Under the pieces are notes generated by a model. The model did not search any database. It had not been told where the DNA came from and worked only from the letters and a program-made list of their open reading frames with translations. The translations under genes and the position numbers were made by a program. From Aristolochia californica (taxonomy: Eukaryota > Streptophyta > Magnoliopsida > Piperales > Aristolochiaceae), in NCBI GenBank assembly GCA_029961685.1, contig JARWKL010000005.1, forward strand, positions 682,001 to 746,000: DNA of 64,000 nucleotides, in the 5' to 3' direction. Each line of letters begins with the position of its first letter. Position 1 is the first letter of the stretch. Positions 30,101-39,282 of the stretch are shown here, in pieces.

Positions 30101-32342
30101 ACTAATCACTGTTGCTGATAAAATTTGGGCACAGAGACAGAATCCAGTAACAAAGACCGAGAATGATAGCAGCACCACTTCAATTTTTAAATGACTTCCT
30201 CATTTCATGGGTTTGACTCTCAATCTAGAGAATGATATATTCAATATCAATCATGTGTCCACTATTATTTCGAAAAAAAAAAATTAACAGAATATTAACT
30301 CAAAAGCCAGCAATTTATCAATGGAATTATATGACACCTGAGTTTATCTTCATTATTTACTAAGAATGAAATTAAGAGTACCTGGCTTGAACTATCCAGA
30401 CATGCAGCCTGGAGTTAACTTCCAATTTTCAATTTTACTACTTTTCCTGAAGTTACTTATTTCCCTCAAACTAGGAAGTGGAAATTTCTTTAAGAAATGA
30501 GAGTAATAAAAAAATCTACTTAAGAAACAACTTGTATCAAAATGCTTTCAAATAGAGAATCCACAGGCCCTCAAAAAAGAGTTCCCCATGATGAATTCAG
30601 TCTTCTCCCAAAACTGTCTACCGAAAACAGATTATTTGATTCGCAAGACAGGGATCCAAACTCCAATTACAGTTTACTCAGACAGTAACAGAAGATTATT
30701 AATCAAGCAAGTGCAAGGATATGACCACACTTCTCATTCAAAAGATCACTCAAATATGGTATACATGGTCCAGAAAGAGTTCAGTCACTACGGTCAGCTG
30801 AGCATTTCCACAGTCACACCATTACATTTCCAACTTGGCATGCTTATTGCACACAGCGTTATGATCGACCCTTTCATATATTGGTATATCATTAGTTTTG
30901 GAAGTGTCTTAATGTTTCAAATCCCATATCCCCGATAGACGTTTCATCTTATTCAAATGTTAAACTTAGTTTGCACTGATCTCACATAATAGTAGAGAGA
31001 CGTGGATGTGTATCCCCTTGGACAAAATAACTTTCTATCATGAAGCCCCTTACTCCATGATTGCACGAGGAAGGTTGACAAATGCACTTCATCACAAACT
31101 TAAGACTGTCAGCACTGTTCAAAAGTGATTTTAATTTCGTGGATGTGCCTGTTGTCATCTACATGTCCCGTATAATCTCTTGGTTGTAATCTTGAAGCAT
31201 AAGAAAAATTTCAGTTGGGGAACAATGATAAAAACGTCATAGGTAATACACCACTCGACTTGGTGACTGACACTTTCAAACTTTGCATTCCCCCAATGTG
31301 AAGTGAGAACAACATTTACCTTGAGGAACGCTGGCAAGGATCTGAGCTGCTTTTCTGTCACTGACCTAATCTGTTTCAAATATCCCGACTTAACCTGACT
31401 TTTATCCAAAATATGTGCAAATAACTTAAAGGCAACCTCCTGCTTCTCCAATCCCTCGATGGATTCCTCCTCAAAAGCAACTACGTTTTGTCTTAACTGG
31501 GCCGCTCCGTCATTACTTCCAAAAGGCATACCCAACTGATCCAAACTGCTTCTCCCAGCAAGGCCACCATTTCCATTGCTCAGCCTCTTAGAAGACACCT
31601 CGTCGTCCGTCGTAGCGGAATCCCTATGCTTCTCTTTCCCCTTCCCTTTCGAAGACGGGGTAGTCGCCGCACTGGAAGTTACAGACCCGTCTCCGCCATC
31701 GCTCCTGGGACTCGAGTCACTGTTCGACTGCATTGACATCATCGCACTCGCTGACAAACCAGACGAAGACGTTTCCCTTGGCGAAGTCAGACTTTCATCA
31801 GCTGCAGATACGAAATGATCAAGAAGAGAGCTAAGTAGACGATCGACCTGCGCCGGCGGCAGAGGTGGACAGTGCCGAGCCACGGCGAAGAGAAACGCCC
31901 TTGCGATCTCAGGCGAGGACTCGCCGGCATTGCCGAGTGCCGTCGCGAGAACCTCAGAGACAAGGGGACCCACCGCGGCAGCGAATTCCGGAGAGAGCTC
32001 CGTGGCCGTGGAGACATAATCGAGGAGATCAGCGAAAAAGGAGGCAACGTTGTCGACAGAGAGGGAAGCCGGAAAGAAAGACGGATGAAACGAAACGGAA
32101 CCGAAAAAGGAAAGAACCACATTCTCTGGAATGGGCGATTTCTGTCCGTTTCCACCCGGCCCCGCTCCCTTACCATAAGATTTCGACAAAAACCGCGCCG
32201 TCGCCAGAAGAGCGTGGAGATGAGACCGCGAGAGGCGCTGAGATCCGGCCTGCGGACACCTGGAACAGAGCCATGCCAGCTTGTCTCCAAATGCAACCGG
32301 ATTCTGGGCGATGAGATCACATAGCTCCGTCAGCGATTCCAT
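135..32342 (-). CDS. PI4KA1: Phosphatidylinositol 4-kinase III alpha, N-terminal half (partial, runs off left edge)
   Basis: The enzyme makes PI4P at the plasma membrane; in plants it works in a complex with scaffold proteins (known for the family). The start (M-E-S-L-T-E-L-C-D-L-I-A-Q-N-P) and long stretches such as DRAPVDTFIMGLASSIRERN and GPYMWNTQW match plant PI4K alpha 1. Exons read from the sequence, all GT-AG: 32342-31320, 29041-28700, 28610-28449, 19162-18992, 18834-18676, 18482-18355, 14848-14542, 12775-12607, 352-135. Phases agree across every junction, giving about 893 codons without a stop; the full protein is about 2000 aa, so the lipid-kinase domain lies outside the window. Exon 1 holds a Ser/Gly-rich acidic linker near residues 185-255. 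Introns 3 (9.3 kb) and 8 (12.3 kb) are swollen by retrotransposons, yet exons and splice sites look intact. The gene is probably functional. Confidence 0.93.
353..1169. other. Intron 8 of PI4KA1, left part, nothing recognised
   Basis: This is intron sequence just downstream (in gene sense) of the large transposon block. It is AT-rich with only short spurious open frames, and no repeat or transposon protein could be read in it. Confidence 0.5.
1170..2972 (+). mobile_element. Degenerate LINE (L1-type) 3' fragment
   Basis: Broken frames read as the C-terminal part of a plant LINE ORF2. A region matching the post-RT linker (VRFWQDHWVEW near 1605) is followed by the zinc-finger RVT domain (LCRLCDEVDQTADHLLFPC, about 2029-2085) and an RNase H start with N-F-D-S-S-S-L-G-N-P near 2560 and EGDSSKV near 2752. 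The zf-RVT part contains a 60-bp internal duplication (SFTAQIWYRMLQLFK-like, 2086-2150 and 2151-2215). It ends in a short A run at 2966-2972. It is sense on the plus strand, so antisense to PI4KA1. Many stops and frameshifts show it is old. The left boundary is approximate. Confidence 0.75.
3040..3638 (+). mobile_element. LINE RNase H fragment with poly(A) tail
   Basis: A second, 5'-truncated LINE 3' end follows the first directly. Frames read as RNase H: IELNIDG near 3135, then after a stop VEGDSSSVRSWG at 3296-3330, then W-F-H-I-P-R-S-T-N and LAKEGIDLAEL, the usual end of these LINE proteins. A short 3' UTR and an A run (3631-3638) close it. Stops and indels make it non-coding. No target duplication was recognised. 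Confidence 0.7.
3830..4253 (+). mobile_element. LINE RNase H remnant, host site of the larger LINE
   Basis: The frame reads IKLNFEGCSW, then SVDLHAELHGLHIYHSHFTAP and DIERDSKAAF, then CFAKEGIGHQSL: a decayed plant-LINE RNase H domain. The nearly full-length LINE begins right after its end. The 9-mer ACCCTCATG at 4245-4253 recurs after that element's poly(A), so this remnant is probably the target into which the larger LINE inserted. Confidence 0.65.
4632..7003 (+). pseudogene. LINE ORF1 (DUF4283-like RNA-binding protein), broken
   Basis: Several overlapping frames join into a typical plant LINE ORF1. A region at 5298-5624 reads WVSIRGLPIELWSNEVFNKV and then FGRIIQWSDTT, the signature of the DUF4283 domain that precedes a zinc knuckle in plant LINE and related proteins. 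A long Ser/Asn-rich, low-complexity linker follows (about 5585-6400). Near the end a run of 19 C residues (6976-6994) encodes Pro in one frame and invites slippage. Stops at about 4926 and 5256, plus frame changes, show it is not translatable as one protein. Confidence 0.7.
7167..12121 (+). pseudogene. LINE ORF2 (endonuclease, reverse transcriptase, zf-RVT, RNase H), broken
   Basis: The endonuclease opens with LLSWNVRGIG and has QETKC, GDFYAI (normally GDFNAI) and SDHWPI. The reverse transcriptase has GPDGFNGDF, FRPISL, KLDLEKVFYKVNW (normally KAFD), GIRQGDPLSPLLFN and YADD. The zinc finger reads CFFC...H...C near 11285-11340. RNase H keeps its four acidic positions: NFDGSS, SAELYG, EGDSK and AIDVLAKQG. 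Lesions include a CAG-to-TAG stop near 7554, a frame change near 7880, a stop at 8147, a TGA after ETMEKM at 8963 (also in the duplicate at 9837) and stops around 11525-11640. Insertion of the duplicated block breaks the domain again at 9496. Confidence 0.88.
8622..10369 (+). repeat. 874-bp direct tandem duplication inside the LINE reverse transcriptase
   Basis: Copy 1 is 8622-9495 and copy 2 is 9496-10369; the offset is 874 everywhere. I found only two differences (9037 T versus 9911 C, and 9368 G versus 10242 A, the latter changing Glu to Lys). Both the copy starts and the base after copy 2 begin with GCA, a 3-bp microhomology. The in-frame TGA after ETMEKM is present in both copies, so the element was already dead when the block duplicated. 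Copy 1 alone ends in a novel stop at the junction (RLNLG then TAG). Confidence 0.95.
12203..12606. other. Intron 8 of PI4KA1, right part
   Basis: Short intron stretch between the LINE poly(A) and exon 8. The first bases repeat the insertion-site 9-mer; otherwise I see nothing recognisable. Confidence 0.5.
12776..13641. other. Intron 7 of PI4KA1, left of the TRIM
   Basis: AT-rich intron sequence with short T and A runs (for example about 13257-13269). No protein-like frame and no known repeat was recognised. Confidence 0.45.
13642..14063 (-). mobile_element. TRIM retrotransposon, minus orientation
   Basis: Two direct repeats of about 129-130 bp (13642-13770 and 13934-14063) bound a 163-bp non-coding interior. 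Read on the minus strand each LTR starts TGTTGAGTGGG and contains TCCCACATTG. Directly inside the right LTR, 13922-13933 reads TAGTATGAGAGC on the minus strand, close to the initiator-Met tRNA primer site TGGTATCAGAGC. A purine stretch (GTGAGGAG, minus) touches the other LTR at 13771-13778. This LTR-PBS-PPT-LTR order without genes is the TRIM definition. LTRs differ at several positions and no clear 5-bp target duplication remains, so it is older than the TRIM at 24556. It is in sense with PI4KA1. Confidence 0.85.
13922..13933 (-). other. Primer-binding site of the minus-strand TRIM
   Basis: The minus strand reads TAGTATGAGAGC immediately after the LTR, with two mismatches to the initiator-Met tRNA complement common in plant LTR elements. 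Confidence 0.75.
14064..14541. other. Intron 7 of PI4KA1, right of the TRIM
   Basis: Unremarkable AT-rich intron sequence leading to the donor site after exon 7 at 14542. Nothing recognised. Confidence 0.45.
14849..16529. other. Intron 6 of PI4KA1, left part, with poly(T) tract and possible retroelement tails
   Basis: A T tract at about 15017-15037 is followed on the plus strand by GAATGATAAGAGG. On the minus strand this is a CTTATCATTC-poly(A) end, the kind seen at plant LINE and SINE 3' ends. Around 16040-16310 the minus strand has a similar tail with AATAAAGCTTC and weakly LINE-like words. A (TATG/TA) microsatellite lies at 16430-16458. None of these is certain as a separate element. Confidence 0.35.
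16530..18015 (-). mobile_element. 5'-truncated LINE with 12-bp target-site duplication
   Basis: On the minus strand the frame runs SALLLKWIWKF, WWTEGGRYYRLSQAW, YVGNGTSAKFWSNWW, a zinc finger (CPFC...H...C near 17350-17290) and then RNase H (CIKGDSKTVIDWCA, WKYISRSANHFANIQAK), ending with an A run at 16530-16538. GAATCCAAGAAC is present at 16518-16529 and at 18016-18027, flanking the element exactly where LINE similarity stops. The open frame is long (to about 17003), so decay is modest. It lacks endonuclease and reverse transcriptase because of 5' truncation. It is in sense with PI4KA1, in intron 6. Confidence 0.92.
19163..19946. other. Intron 3 of PI4KA1, left part
   Basis: AT-rich intron sequence with an AAC trinucleotide run near 19802-19818. 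No element or gene recognised. Confidence 0.4.
19947..20480 (-). mobile_element. LINE RNase H 3' fragment
   Basis: The minus-strand frame 20407-20000 is open for 135 codons and reads as plant-LINE RNase H: NEAEIKALLMGWKLS, VEGDSALMIGWCKH, RLANGLADKLAKEGINLQQL. All later acidic residues (E, D, D) are visible. It ends in a 3' tail (TTTAATAAATATTTCTTATC, minus). The upstream part is cut off soon after the NFDG start. Boundaries are approximate and no target repeat was found. Confidence 0.75.
22191..23068 (-). mobile_element. Antisense LINE fragment inside the other LINE
   Basis: The minus strand reads, from right to left, MIWLPDDSGRFSVSSAYRHL, then FLWSACHNKILTADNLIRRG, a zinc finger (CPFRG...H...C), SFGNPGLVG and an RNase H segment (PLGIANSTTAELSGLL). 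It is cut inside RNase H at GEGNSK, where it abuts the plus-strand FADDN codons of the host LINE. It has no poly(A) tail and no target duplication, so it came in by rearrangement and not by ordinary target-primed insertion. The 195-codon open frame (22929-22342) suggests it is not very old. Confidence 0.8.
23069..23422. repeat. Spacer with GAGCTCGAGCTTG-type repeat, possible MITE end
   Basis: A 12-mer GGTTATTGTACA occurs at 23066-23077 and 23122-23133. From about 23255 to 23400 the sequence is built from GAGCTCGAGCTTGAA variants in both orientations and ends TTCCACCCCTA. The complement TAGGGGTGG is typical of hAT-like MITE ends in plants, and a similar stretch starts at 51546 (AGGGGTGGCACTAGGTCAAG). 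No second terminal repeat was found here, so the class is a guess. Confidence 0.4.
24556..24673 (+). repeat. TRIM 5' LTR
   Basis: 118-bp long terminal repeat with TG...CA ends and short inverted termini (TGTTAAG / CTTAACA). Its partner is 24862-24979. Confidence 0.95.
24674..24685 (+). other. TRIM primer-binding site
   Basis: TGGTATCAGAGC, a perfect match to the complement of the plant initiator-Met tRNA 3' end, placed with no gap after the 5' LTR. Confidence 0.93.
24862..24979 (+). repeat. TRIM 3' LTR
   Basis: 118-bp repeat equal to the 5' LTR except for two G-to-A type differences. Its last 24 bp were copied again by the 110-bp tandem duplication to the right. Confidence 0.95.
24956..25175 (+). 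repeat. 110-bp tandem duplication spanning the TRIM 3' end and LINE flank
   Basis: Units are 24956-25065 and 25066-25175 with a constant 110-bp offset. I see two differences (GGACCC/GGACCT and TTCCGC/TTCTGC). ATGGGC begins both units and recurs right after the second, so the event shows 6-bp microhomology. Because the unit contains the last 24 bp of the 3' LTR plus target flank, it happened after the TRIM inserted. Confidence 0.93.
25990..26770 (-). mobile_element. Fragment of a second LINE family
   Basis: The minus strand reads, with stops, SLWKVICKL, ELIKGTRFKFRRENWVKF, KDLWIGE and later IRRTCKLCGSEEESMIHLL: the linker and zf-RVT portion of a plant LINE. The words differ from the other LINEs of this window, which have FVGNG...FWDDRWIG and no KGTRFKF motif, so this is a different lineage. 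No RNase H or tail was identified. Boundaries are approximate. Confidence 0.6.
27041..27804 (-). mobile_element. 5'-truncated LINE with 17-bp target-site duplication
   Basis: GTTGGAGCTTCAGCATT is found at 27024-27040 and at 27805-27821, bounding the element exactly. The minus strand has an A-rich tail next to 27041 and an RNase H start (IKLNFDGSPLGNPGPTGFG near 27490). An 11-bp-scale local duplication (CCAACAGGTTTTGG, plus strand 27430-27455) shifts the frame right after it. The downstream RNase H is frameshifted (SDSTTTELQALRHSPKIFK, then broken). It is in sense with PI4KA1, in intron 3. Confidence 0.92.
27822..28448. other. Intron 3 of PI4KA1, right part
   Basis: AT-rich intron sequence leading up to the donor of exon 3. 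Nothing recognised. Confidence 0.45.
29042..31319. other. Intron 1 of PI4KA1
   Basis: AT-rich first intron of 2.3 kb. A possible minus-strand retroelement tail lies at about 29814-30040 (frame SCILLLFFNEKAFYHFKRKN next to an A-rich end), similar in style to LINE 3' tails here but without a diagnostic domain. A 116-codon frame at 30588-30938 has no recognisable homology and is probably chance. Confidence 0.45.
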
Positions 32343-34508
32343 GACCTTGCAGCGAAGAAAAACGCGATCAACCGGAAAAATTAAACCTCCAAATAAATAA
32401 TTCAGACAGGGAAATGCCGCAGGAGACGAAGAAGAGAAGAAGGGTTAGCTTCTCCTGCGCTTCATTGTGTCCATTTCCTCTCTTTTTCGGTGTCGATATT
32501 TTCTATAGAACTCCGTCTCCTGCGTCGACGCGAGTTGACGAGGCGAGTTGACAAATCGGTCGAGTTTGACTGTCCCAACAAGTGAGTTTCGTGTTTGACA
32601 GGTTTTTTAAAAGTCAAAAGTCTAAACCGCTCAAACTGTTCGTACGTGCCGAGTTCATGGACCAAATGAATGCACACGTGAGTCCCACGTGCGGTTGATG
32701 ATTTATGAATCATGATAATTAGAATTTGAAGCTTGTTTCACTTTTTAATAGATTATTTTTTTAATTAATGCATTTTAAATTTAATAATAATAATAAATAT
32801 AAGGAGTTATATTCTAATAATAAATAAACAGTATTATAATCTAACAAGATTTTAATAAAACTCTCAAAATTTTAGATGTTATCTTCCTCGACTTCCTCGT
32901 CTTCTTTAAATCTAAATAAATACAATTACAATAAATTGGGAAGTTGTATCTACAGTTGAGTGATAACTGATAAACTCGATAATTTAAACCATTGTGCTAC
33001 CCAGGCACCATATTTTATAAAAGAATAGTCACAAGCGAACCTATTTGATTTGGTCGAGTTTTTTCTTATGCCGACAAAGGTAAAGGAAAAAACTCTAAAA
33101 TAGAACAAAAAAATACAAAGAAGATGGTTCTAAAGGTTTAATAAAGGGAAGAACACCCTTTACATCCTTTCCATTAGAAGAGTGAAAGAGTATTTTTTTG
33201 TTATTCAATCGAAATATTTTATAAACAAATCTTTTTATTTTATTTTTTAAAAATTATTAAAAAATATCTAAAACCTTTTTGTTTTCAAATTGATGCCTAG
33301 CATCCATATCTTCATAAAATTTTATAGTTTTTTCATAGTAAAAAATGAAGGCATAATTCAATGTAAACGAAAAAATATATCATTAATTTATATACATATT
33401 TTTTGAACAATTTCCTATAATATTGGAAATGTCTATAAATTAGGTTGAAACCACCTTAAAAACCATTCAAGCTCTTATTAAATTGGTCCGCTTTACTTAA
33501 TCATCCTTATAATTAGAGCTTAATTTAAAAAATTAATAGTAAAACACCTTCTTATGATACATAAGCTTCAACATGACCATAAGCAATACATATTAAAATA
33601 AAAAGTAAATATATTTTTTTATTTTAATAAAATATTTAAGAATTTTGATAGAACCCCGTAATTTATATGTCGATAGTATTTATTTTTATGCAATTCCATA
33701 AACTTACATGTGGATAATACTTTTTTGCATGTAACCCCATATTCTATTTTGTCTATAGTGCTTCATTTCATGCAACCATTTGATAGATTTGTCAGTAATG
33801 CTTCCTTTCATGTAAAAAATACCTCATAATTTTTTGGTTTAATAGAAATTTAGTCAATTTATATTTACATTTTTAGTGATATTAATGTAAAATAAAATCG
33901 TGTGTGGGTAATTCTATAATATTCCAAGAGTAAGTGGTTTTTATACAATAAACTGATTTATTCCCGGTTCGACCGGACCGCTGGTCCGATTTTGCCAATA
34001 AATAGGCGAATCCACTGCGCATTTGGTTCTCTTACGACAAAGCGAGTGTCCAGTCTCTCCTCTGATAAGCTCATCTGCTTCTCGGCGGTGCGGCGGGCAG
34101 ACTTCGAACGTCAAAGGTGTTACCCGAATCTGGGTTAATATGTGATTTATGATGCATTTTTTTTTCAATCGATTGCTGATTTTAGGGTGTTTTTGAATCA
34201 TATGTTTAAAAAACGTGGCGTTGTCCGAGTTCTATTTGAGAAGCTTCTGCGTGCTTTGTCAAATTGATTTTATCATTCATTTAGGTTAGGTGTTTTGGCT
34301 TCTTCGTGTTAGGATTTTTTTTCCTGAGTTTATATATTATATTAATTTATATTAATCAAACACGATACTTTTTTACATTTTTTTCGGTATTTTTTAAATG
34401 TTTTTGTTTTCTTTTGTCAAGACAATCTCTAAATCAATGTTTGTATGCTGATTTCCATTTCGGTTGTTTTGTTTGTTTTTTTTTTTTTTCAGGGTCTTGC
34501 TTCAGATA
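32343..34508. promoter_or_regulatory. Shared upstream region of PI4KA1 and eIF2 beta
   Basis: The two genes are divergent with starts 2166 bp apart. The ends are less AT-rich (32343-32700, PI4KA1 leader; 33950-34130, eIF2 beta leader) and the middle (32700-33950) is strongly AT-rich with A/T runs. The eIF2 beta leader probably contains an intron: a T-rich tract and AG acceptor at 34491-34492 lie 16 bp before the ATG, with a plausible donor near 34117. CACGTG occurs near 32686-32691 (reading CCCACGTGCGG), a G-box-type element on the PI4KA1 side. No core promoter was fixed. Confidence 0.4.
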
Positions 34509-37500
34509 ATGGCCGCAGAACCTCCTCCAGTCGATCTCAAGGATGATGTGGCAGAAGTCAGTTTTTTTTTCCTTAAGCCTACTATGTATACGTTTCATTT
34601 GTTTGTTTGTTGTTTCCTCTTCTAATAGTTGTAAACCTTCGGGCGTCGTTATTTTTCAGCTTGTCCCATTCGATCCTACTAAGAAGAAGAAAAAGAAGAA
34701 AGTTGTAATTCAGGACCCTGCTGATGATTCCGTGGATAAGCTTGCTGAAAAAACAGAAAATTTGTCAGGTTCACTTGACTGACTTTTATTTTGTTCAAAT
34801 TTTCATATGTCTAGGAAACTACACACTAATATTTCTTAAATGTCTTATCGTATCGAAACTGTGTTAGCCTTCCATTTCTGTAATATTTTTGTTCTTATTA
34901 CTCATAAAGAGCGGAATTATTGTGCAATTGAGCAGTGTCTGATGGGCTTGAGTCTAACTTTACTGGCATGAAGAAAAAGAAAAAGAAAGCGGTAAGTTGG
35001 CCGGGAAGTAACCAATATGCAAGATAACTGTGTTATACATTAGTTTATCTTCTTACTTCTGTTGAATTGTTTCAGGTGGAGACAGATTTTTTCAATGATG
35101 AGAATGGTGAGACAGGTGGAGATGATCTTGATGGTAAGAAGCTTAATTATGTAAAATGTCTGAGATCTATAGTATAATGACAAATTTCAAGTCTCTTGAC
35201 CTTTTTTATTAAGTAGAGGTTCCATTTAGGTTATGTCTTTATCATCCTTATATGTTATTTTCAATTGGATAGACCATATCGGAGAGGACGAAGAAGGCAT
35301 TGTGTTGGAACAAACTCGGTATCCCTGGGAAGGCAGTGACAGGGATTACAAGTATGAAGAGGTTTGGCTTCTTTGGACCTGTTAAGTGTTTCAACTATTT
35401 ACGCTACACTATTTTTTAGATATTTCTCATTTTAATATCGTACTTTTATTTTGATTCAGCTTTTGGGTAGGGTGTTCAATATATTGCGTGAGAACAATCC
35501 GGAGCTTGCCGGTGATAGGCGTAGAACAGTGATGAGGCCCCCCCAGGTTCTTAGAGAAGGCACAAAGAAGACAGTGTTTGCCAACTTCATGGACCTTTGC
35601 AAGACGTATGTTTTAGTTCCTTTTCTTGACATTAATTATATGAGTTTATAATCAGTCTCTTGAATAATGTAGCTTCCTAATTCGATTTTACGGAGAAAAA
35701 ATATATTTTTCGGTGCTGCTTTTTCCTTTTCAGTTTATTTTGTGTCTTCTTGCAACATCTCATTGTACCAACTTGAACAACTTGACATAACTTTGGTTCT
35801 GGTTGCATATCTCTCTTTTTGTCTTGCTCTGTACCTTTTCCTGATGTTTAACGGGCATCCTAATAGATATGCTCTGGAGGTGAGCTATTGCTGGTTAACT
35901 ATGTTTTTATCATTTTCATACTTCTACATTTTTCTATTGTTTGCAATGTTTAAACCATATCTGTTTTTTTTTTTTTTTTGTGCTTCCTTATGCTCCATGT
36001 CTTCTTAATTATTGTTTGCTGGTTGGAAGCTATGGGTCTTGCATGGTCAAGCTGATTGACAACTTAGCAAAAAAAACATATAGAAAAAGAGATTCACACT
36101 GAGGATTCCGTGGGCCATTTTGTTATGCAAGATTCTGCTGAAGCGTTTACAGTAAAATAGTGGAGGCTGGAAGATACCAAATCATAACATGAATTGCAAT
36201 CTTTTTGGTGAAGAGCATATTTTTGAAAACTCAAGGAACTCGTGAGGCTAAGAATAGATTCCTCTTACAGCAAACTGAACACCCACCATTTGACAATCCT
36301 GTTTAAAGACAAGCTACCAATCAGTATCCACCTTTGCTGCCTGTCACTCAGTTTGCTGCCTCCTGTCATCCCTCACCCTTGACAGCCTACAATGCCGCTT
36401 ACTGTTTATCATGTAGTCAACATTGTTGGGCAACTGGGAAGATACCATTTGATAAAACAGTGGTGCTCGATCAATTTGTTTAACCCAACCATGTAAAGAG
36501 AAGAGGTGAGTGTTGTGTCTGTTGAGAATTCCAGGTCTCAAGGTTTTCAGAATCAATTCCATATTCAAAATTCTTGTCAAAATCCATGCAATATCAACCT
36601 CACCTTCATAACCCCAAATCAAATTCCACGTAATTCCAATCGAACCCAGAATGATTATTTCTATTCCAGGAGCAAGTCAGACCAAATTCATCAACAGCAT
36701 AAAAGCTCTTGTTGATGAAGGGTCGGTGCCAATTCTTCTAATCTGTTGCTTCAACCAAGTCCCTCGCCCAGTGGTCATGCTGGTTCTTTTCTTTTCCTTG
36801 TCATTAAAATCACACTTTAATGAAAGAATGTTATTTCAATTCGCACAGATTTGGCTGGATCTTCTTGGACTTTGCAGAAAATTTAGATGCTTATGAATCT
36901 TTTTGGTTATAATCCGGTACTTGGTTTGCAATTTTTTTCTCTGTGGCTTAGGTTTAGCTAATAAGGCACTAGAAGAGATTGTTTTTGGCCATCTCTGGAT
37001 GCTTGATAGATTTATTTTTTCTCCCAATAGAGTTTCCTTGTTTATGACGAAGTGTCATTTCATAAAATCCATATGTTGGTTTTGTGGGGGCATACCAATT
37101 TTTTTATGTGTTGTTTTTCTTTCTTTGTTTGACAATGATTTGTATTTCTTGCAAATTGACAGAATGCACAGGCAGCCAGAGCATGTCATGAACTTCTTAC
37201 TAGCTGAAATGGGAACGAGTGGTTCTCTTGATGGACAACAAAGATTAGTTATTAAGGGAAGATTCGCTCCTAAGAATTTTGAGGGGATTCTACGAAGATA
37301 TATCAGTATGTTTCTTTATTTTTATTTCCTTGCATCTTGCCATGGTGAACAATTCTCATGAAATCTTTATGTTTGTCTCACTAATTTATACTCTGAAAGG
37401 TAATTTGAATTTCTTTTACTGCAAAGATTTATGATTCTTTAAATCAAATGATAGTTTGAACTTAAGGAGGCAGTAGTTAGGCTCAAGTCTCACAGGCAGG

Positions 37501-39282
37501 CATCTTGGGTGAATCCAACCGATCTAAAAAAGAAAACTTGTGGGAGATCCACTCTTGTAAATATTCAAAATTGTATTTTAGTCATTTTTTTCTTTTTTAT
37601 CATTTTTAGATTTATTTGCTGTCCTGCTTGTATTCTTTGTAGCTTTGTATTAGCCACATGGTTTTCCATTTGGTCTAATTAAGGTTCTCACGTTTATCCA
37701 AATATATATATATATACATGATTGCTGGAATTCTCTATCCTTTTTTTTTTTTCCTTTTGTTAAATGCAAGATCTACTTGTTTATTAGATATCCTGCAACA
37801 TAACCAATAAATGAAGTATGGAAATCCTCATATGGTAGGATGCTTACTCTGAGTACAGTCTACTGGGTCTGCTCATGGTGGATAACCATCATATGACATC
37901 AATCATGTATATTTACTTTATCCTTTTTAGTTTCTGCTTCCTAATGATCTCGCTCATGTTGGTTAAAGATAGGCCACGTAGCAAACGTTTCAATGTCTTT
38001 GGATGCTTGATATAAAAGCCATTCACTACGTCTAAAGTTGTGATAAATTAGTGTCTGGTTTGCATTCCAGGGTTCAAGTTTGCCACAACTTCTTTTCTTG
38101 GCAACATGAAAACCTTTTTGCTGTATGCCTAGAGTAGTCTTCTTATTTTAGGATGGCTAAAAGTTTGTTCTTTTTTTCTTTTGAAACACAGACAAATCTG
38201 TTATTAGTTTCTCTATTTTATACACCTTTGACAATTTATATATGTTGTCAGACGAATATGTCATTTGCACTGGCTGTAAAAGTCCGGACACTATACTCTC
38301 AAAGGAGAACCGTCTCTTCTTTCTTCGATGTGAACAGGTATAAAGTTTTTGCTCTTCTCCCAGCATAATAGTAATACATTGATCTTTATTGTTTTTTTGT
38401 TGCATATTCTTTTCTTTATTTGGTTTGGGTGGTGGTGGGGGGTTGTTGGCTATGTGATAAACTTCAAAGTAGATTCTCACATAATCTGGCACTAATTAGA
38501 TTTGCTATTTCTCATCTTGACAGATAATCAGGTATATGTACAATGATGAAACTTACACGAACATTTAATGGCTCAGAATAGGTTTATGGGCGCATTTTCT
38601 TTTTCAACTGTTGTTCTAAATGCAATGGACATTCTTTGATTGAGCCTTTGACACACTGGGAGTCGTGGGCCTGTGATATCAAATTTCAAGAAAGAGTGCA
38701 ATTGATCAACCCTTTAAAATTTTTGTCCTTGTCTGGAGTGCTGCATTTCTTTCTTACGCATGTTAAGTCATTACCAAAAATAGATACAAGTTAGAAGATT
38801 CATGTTATTTTCTGTTAAAGTTGGGTGGGCAACTCTCAGAATGATGAGTCAAAGTAAGTTAGAAACTTTCTTCTAAATTAATAAACACAGGATCTTTACA
38901 AACCAAACGAGGAAGTGTTCTCAACATCTTCTTTGGCTCTTGGACAATTTAACTTGAAATGTCAAACCTATGTACAACCAAAAAATTGTGGGACTTTCCT
39001 TAACAATGTGGTTAAAAATGTCGAACCCATACACACACGAGCTACTAAATAGAAAAGGAAGTGTTGGATTCAATATACTCACTGTCAGTAAATCTATATA
39101 TCTGAATTGGAGGCATAATAGAGTGAAGCATTAACATGGATATCAAAGGGCTTGTTCTTTCTTCATTATTCCTGGAATTCAAATTTTCTTATTGTTTGAT
39201 GCAGTGTGGTTCCTCACGATCTGTGGCACCCATCAAGACTGGTTTCGTTGCACGTGTTGGACGTCGCAAAGCTGGGACTTAG
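34509..39282 (+). CDS. eIF2beta: Eukaryotic translation initiation factor 2 subunit beta
   Basis: eIF2 beta is a subunit of the eIF2-GTP-Met-tRNAi ternary complex and its lysine blocks bind eIF5 and eIF2B epsilon (established). Exons: 34509-34556, 34660-34768, 34936-34991, 35076-35133, 35273-35361, 35460-35605, 37163-37305, 38252-38337, 39205-39282. Phases match at each junction and the total is 270 aa, close to the plant norm. The protein has [14 protein letters not shown] and [16 protein letters not shown] lysine blocks, the core [50 protein letters not shown] and a C-terminal zinc finger (CTGC...CEQC), ending [13 protein letters not shown]. The first ATG is used because the leader has an acceptor just before it. 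It is an intact housekeeping gene, head-to-head with PI4KA1. Confidence 0.96.
35606..37162. other. eIF2 beta intron 6
   Basis: This is the longest intron of the gene. A frame of 92 codons on the minus strand (36344-36622) has no recognisable domain. A T run sits at 35968-35981. No transposon could be identified. Confidence 0.45.

Noticed and set aside
30588..30938. 116-codon plus-strand frame in PI4KA1 intron 1
   Set aside because: No recognisable homology, no splice context, and antisense within an intron; most likely chance.
31865..32324. Overlapping plus-strand frames of about 150 codons
   Set aside because: They are antisense to PI4KA1 exon 1, which has clear homology; the high GC of that exon keeps other frames open by chance.
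32955..33010. tRNA-like word on the minus strand (GGGTAGCACAATGG)
   Set aside because: It has an A-box-like start but no B box or cloverleaf, so neither a tRNA gene nor a SINE can be supported.
36344..36622. 92-codon minus-strand frame in eIF2 beta intron 6
   Set aside because: No domain recognised; no transposon ends found around it.
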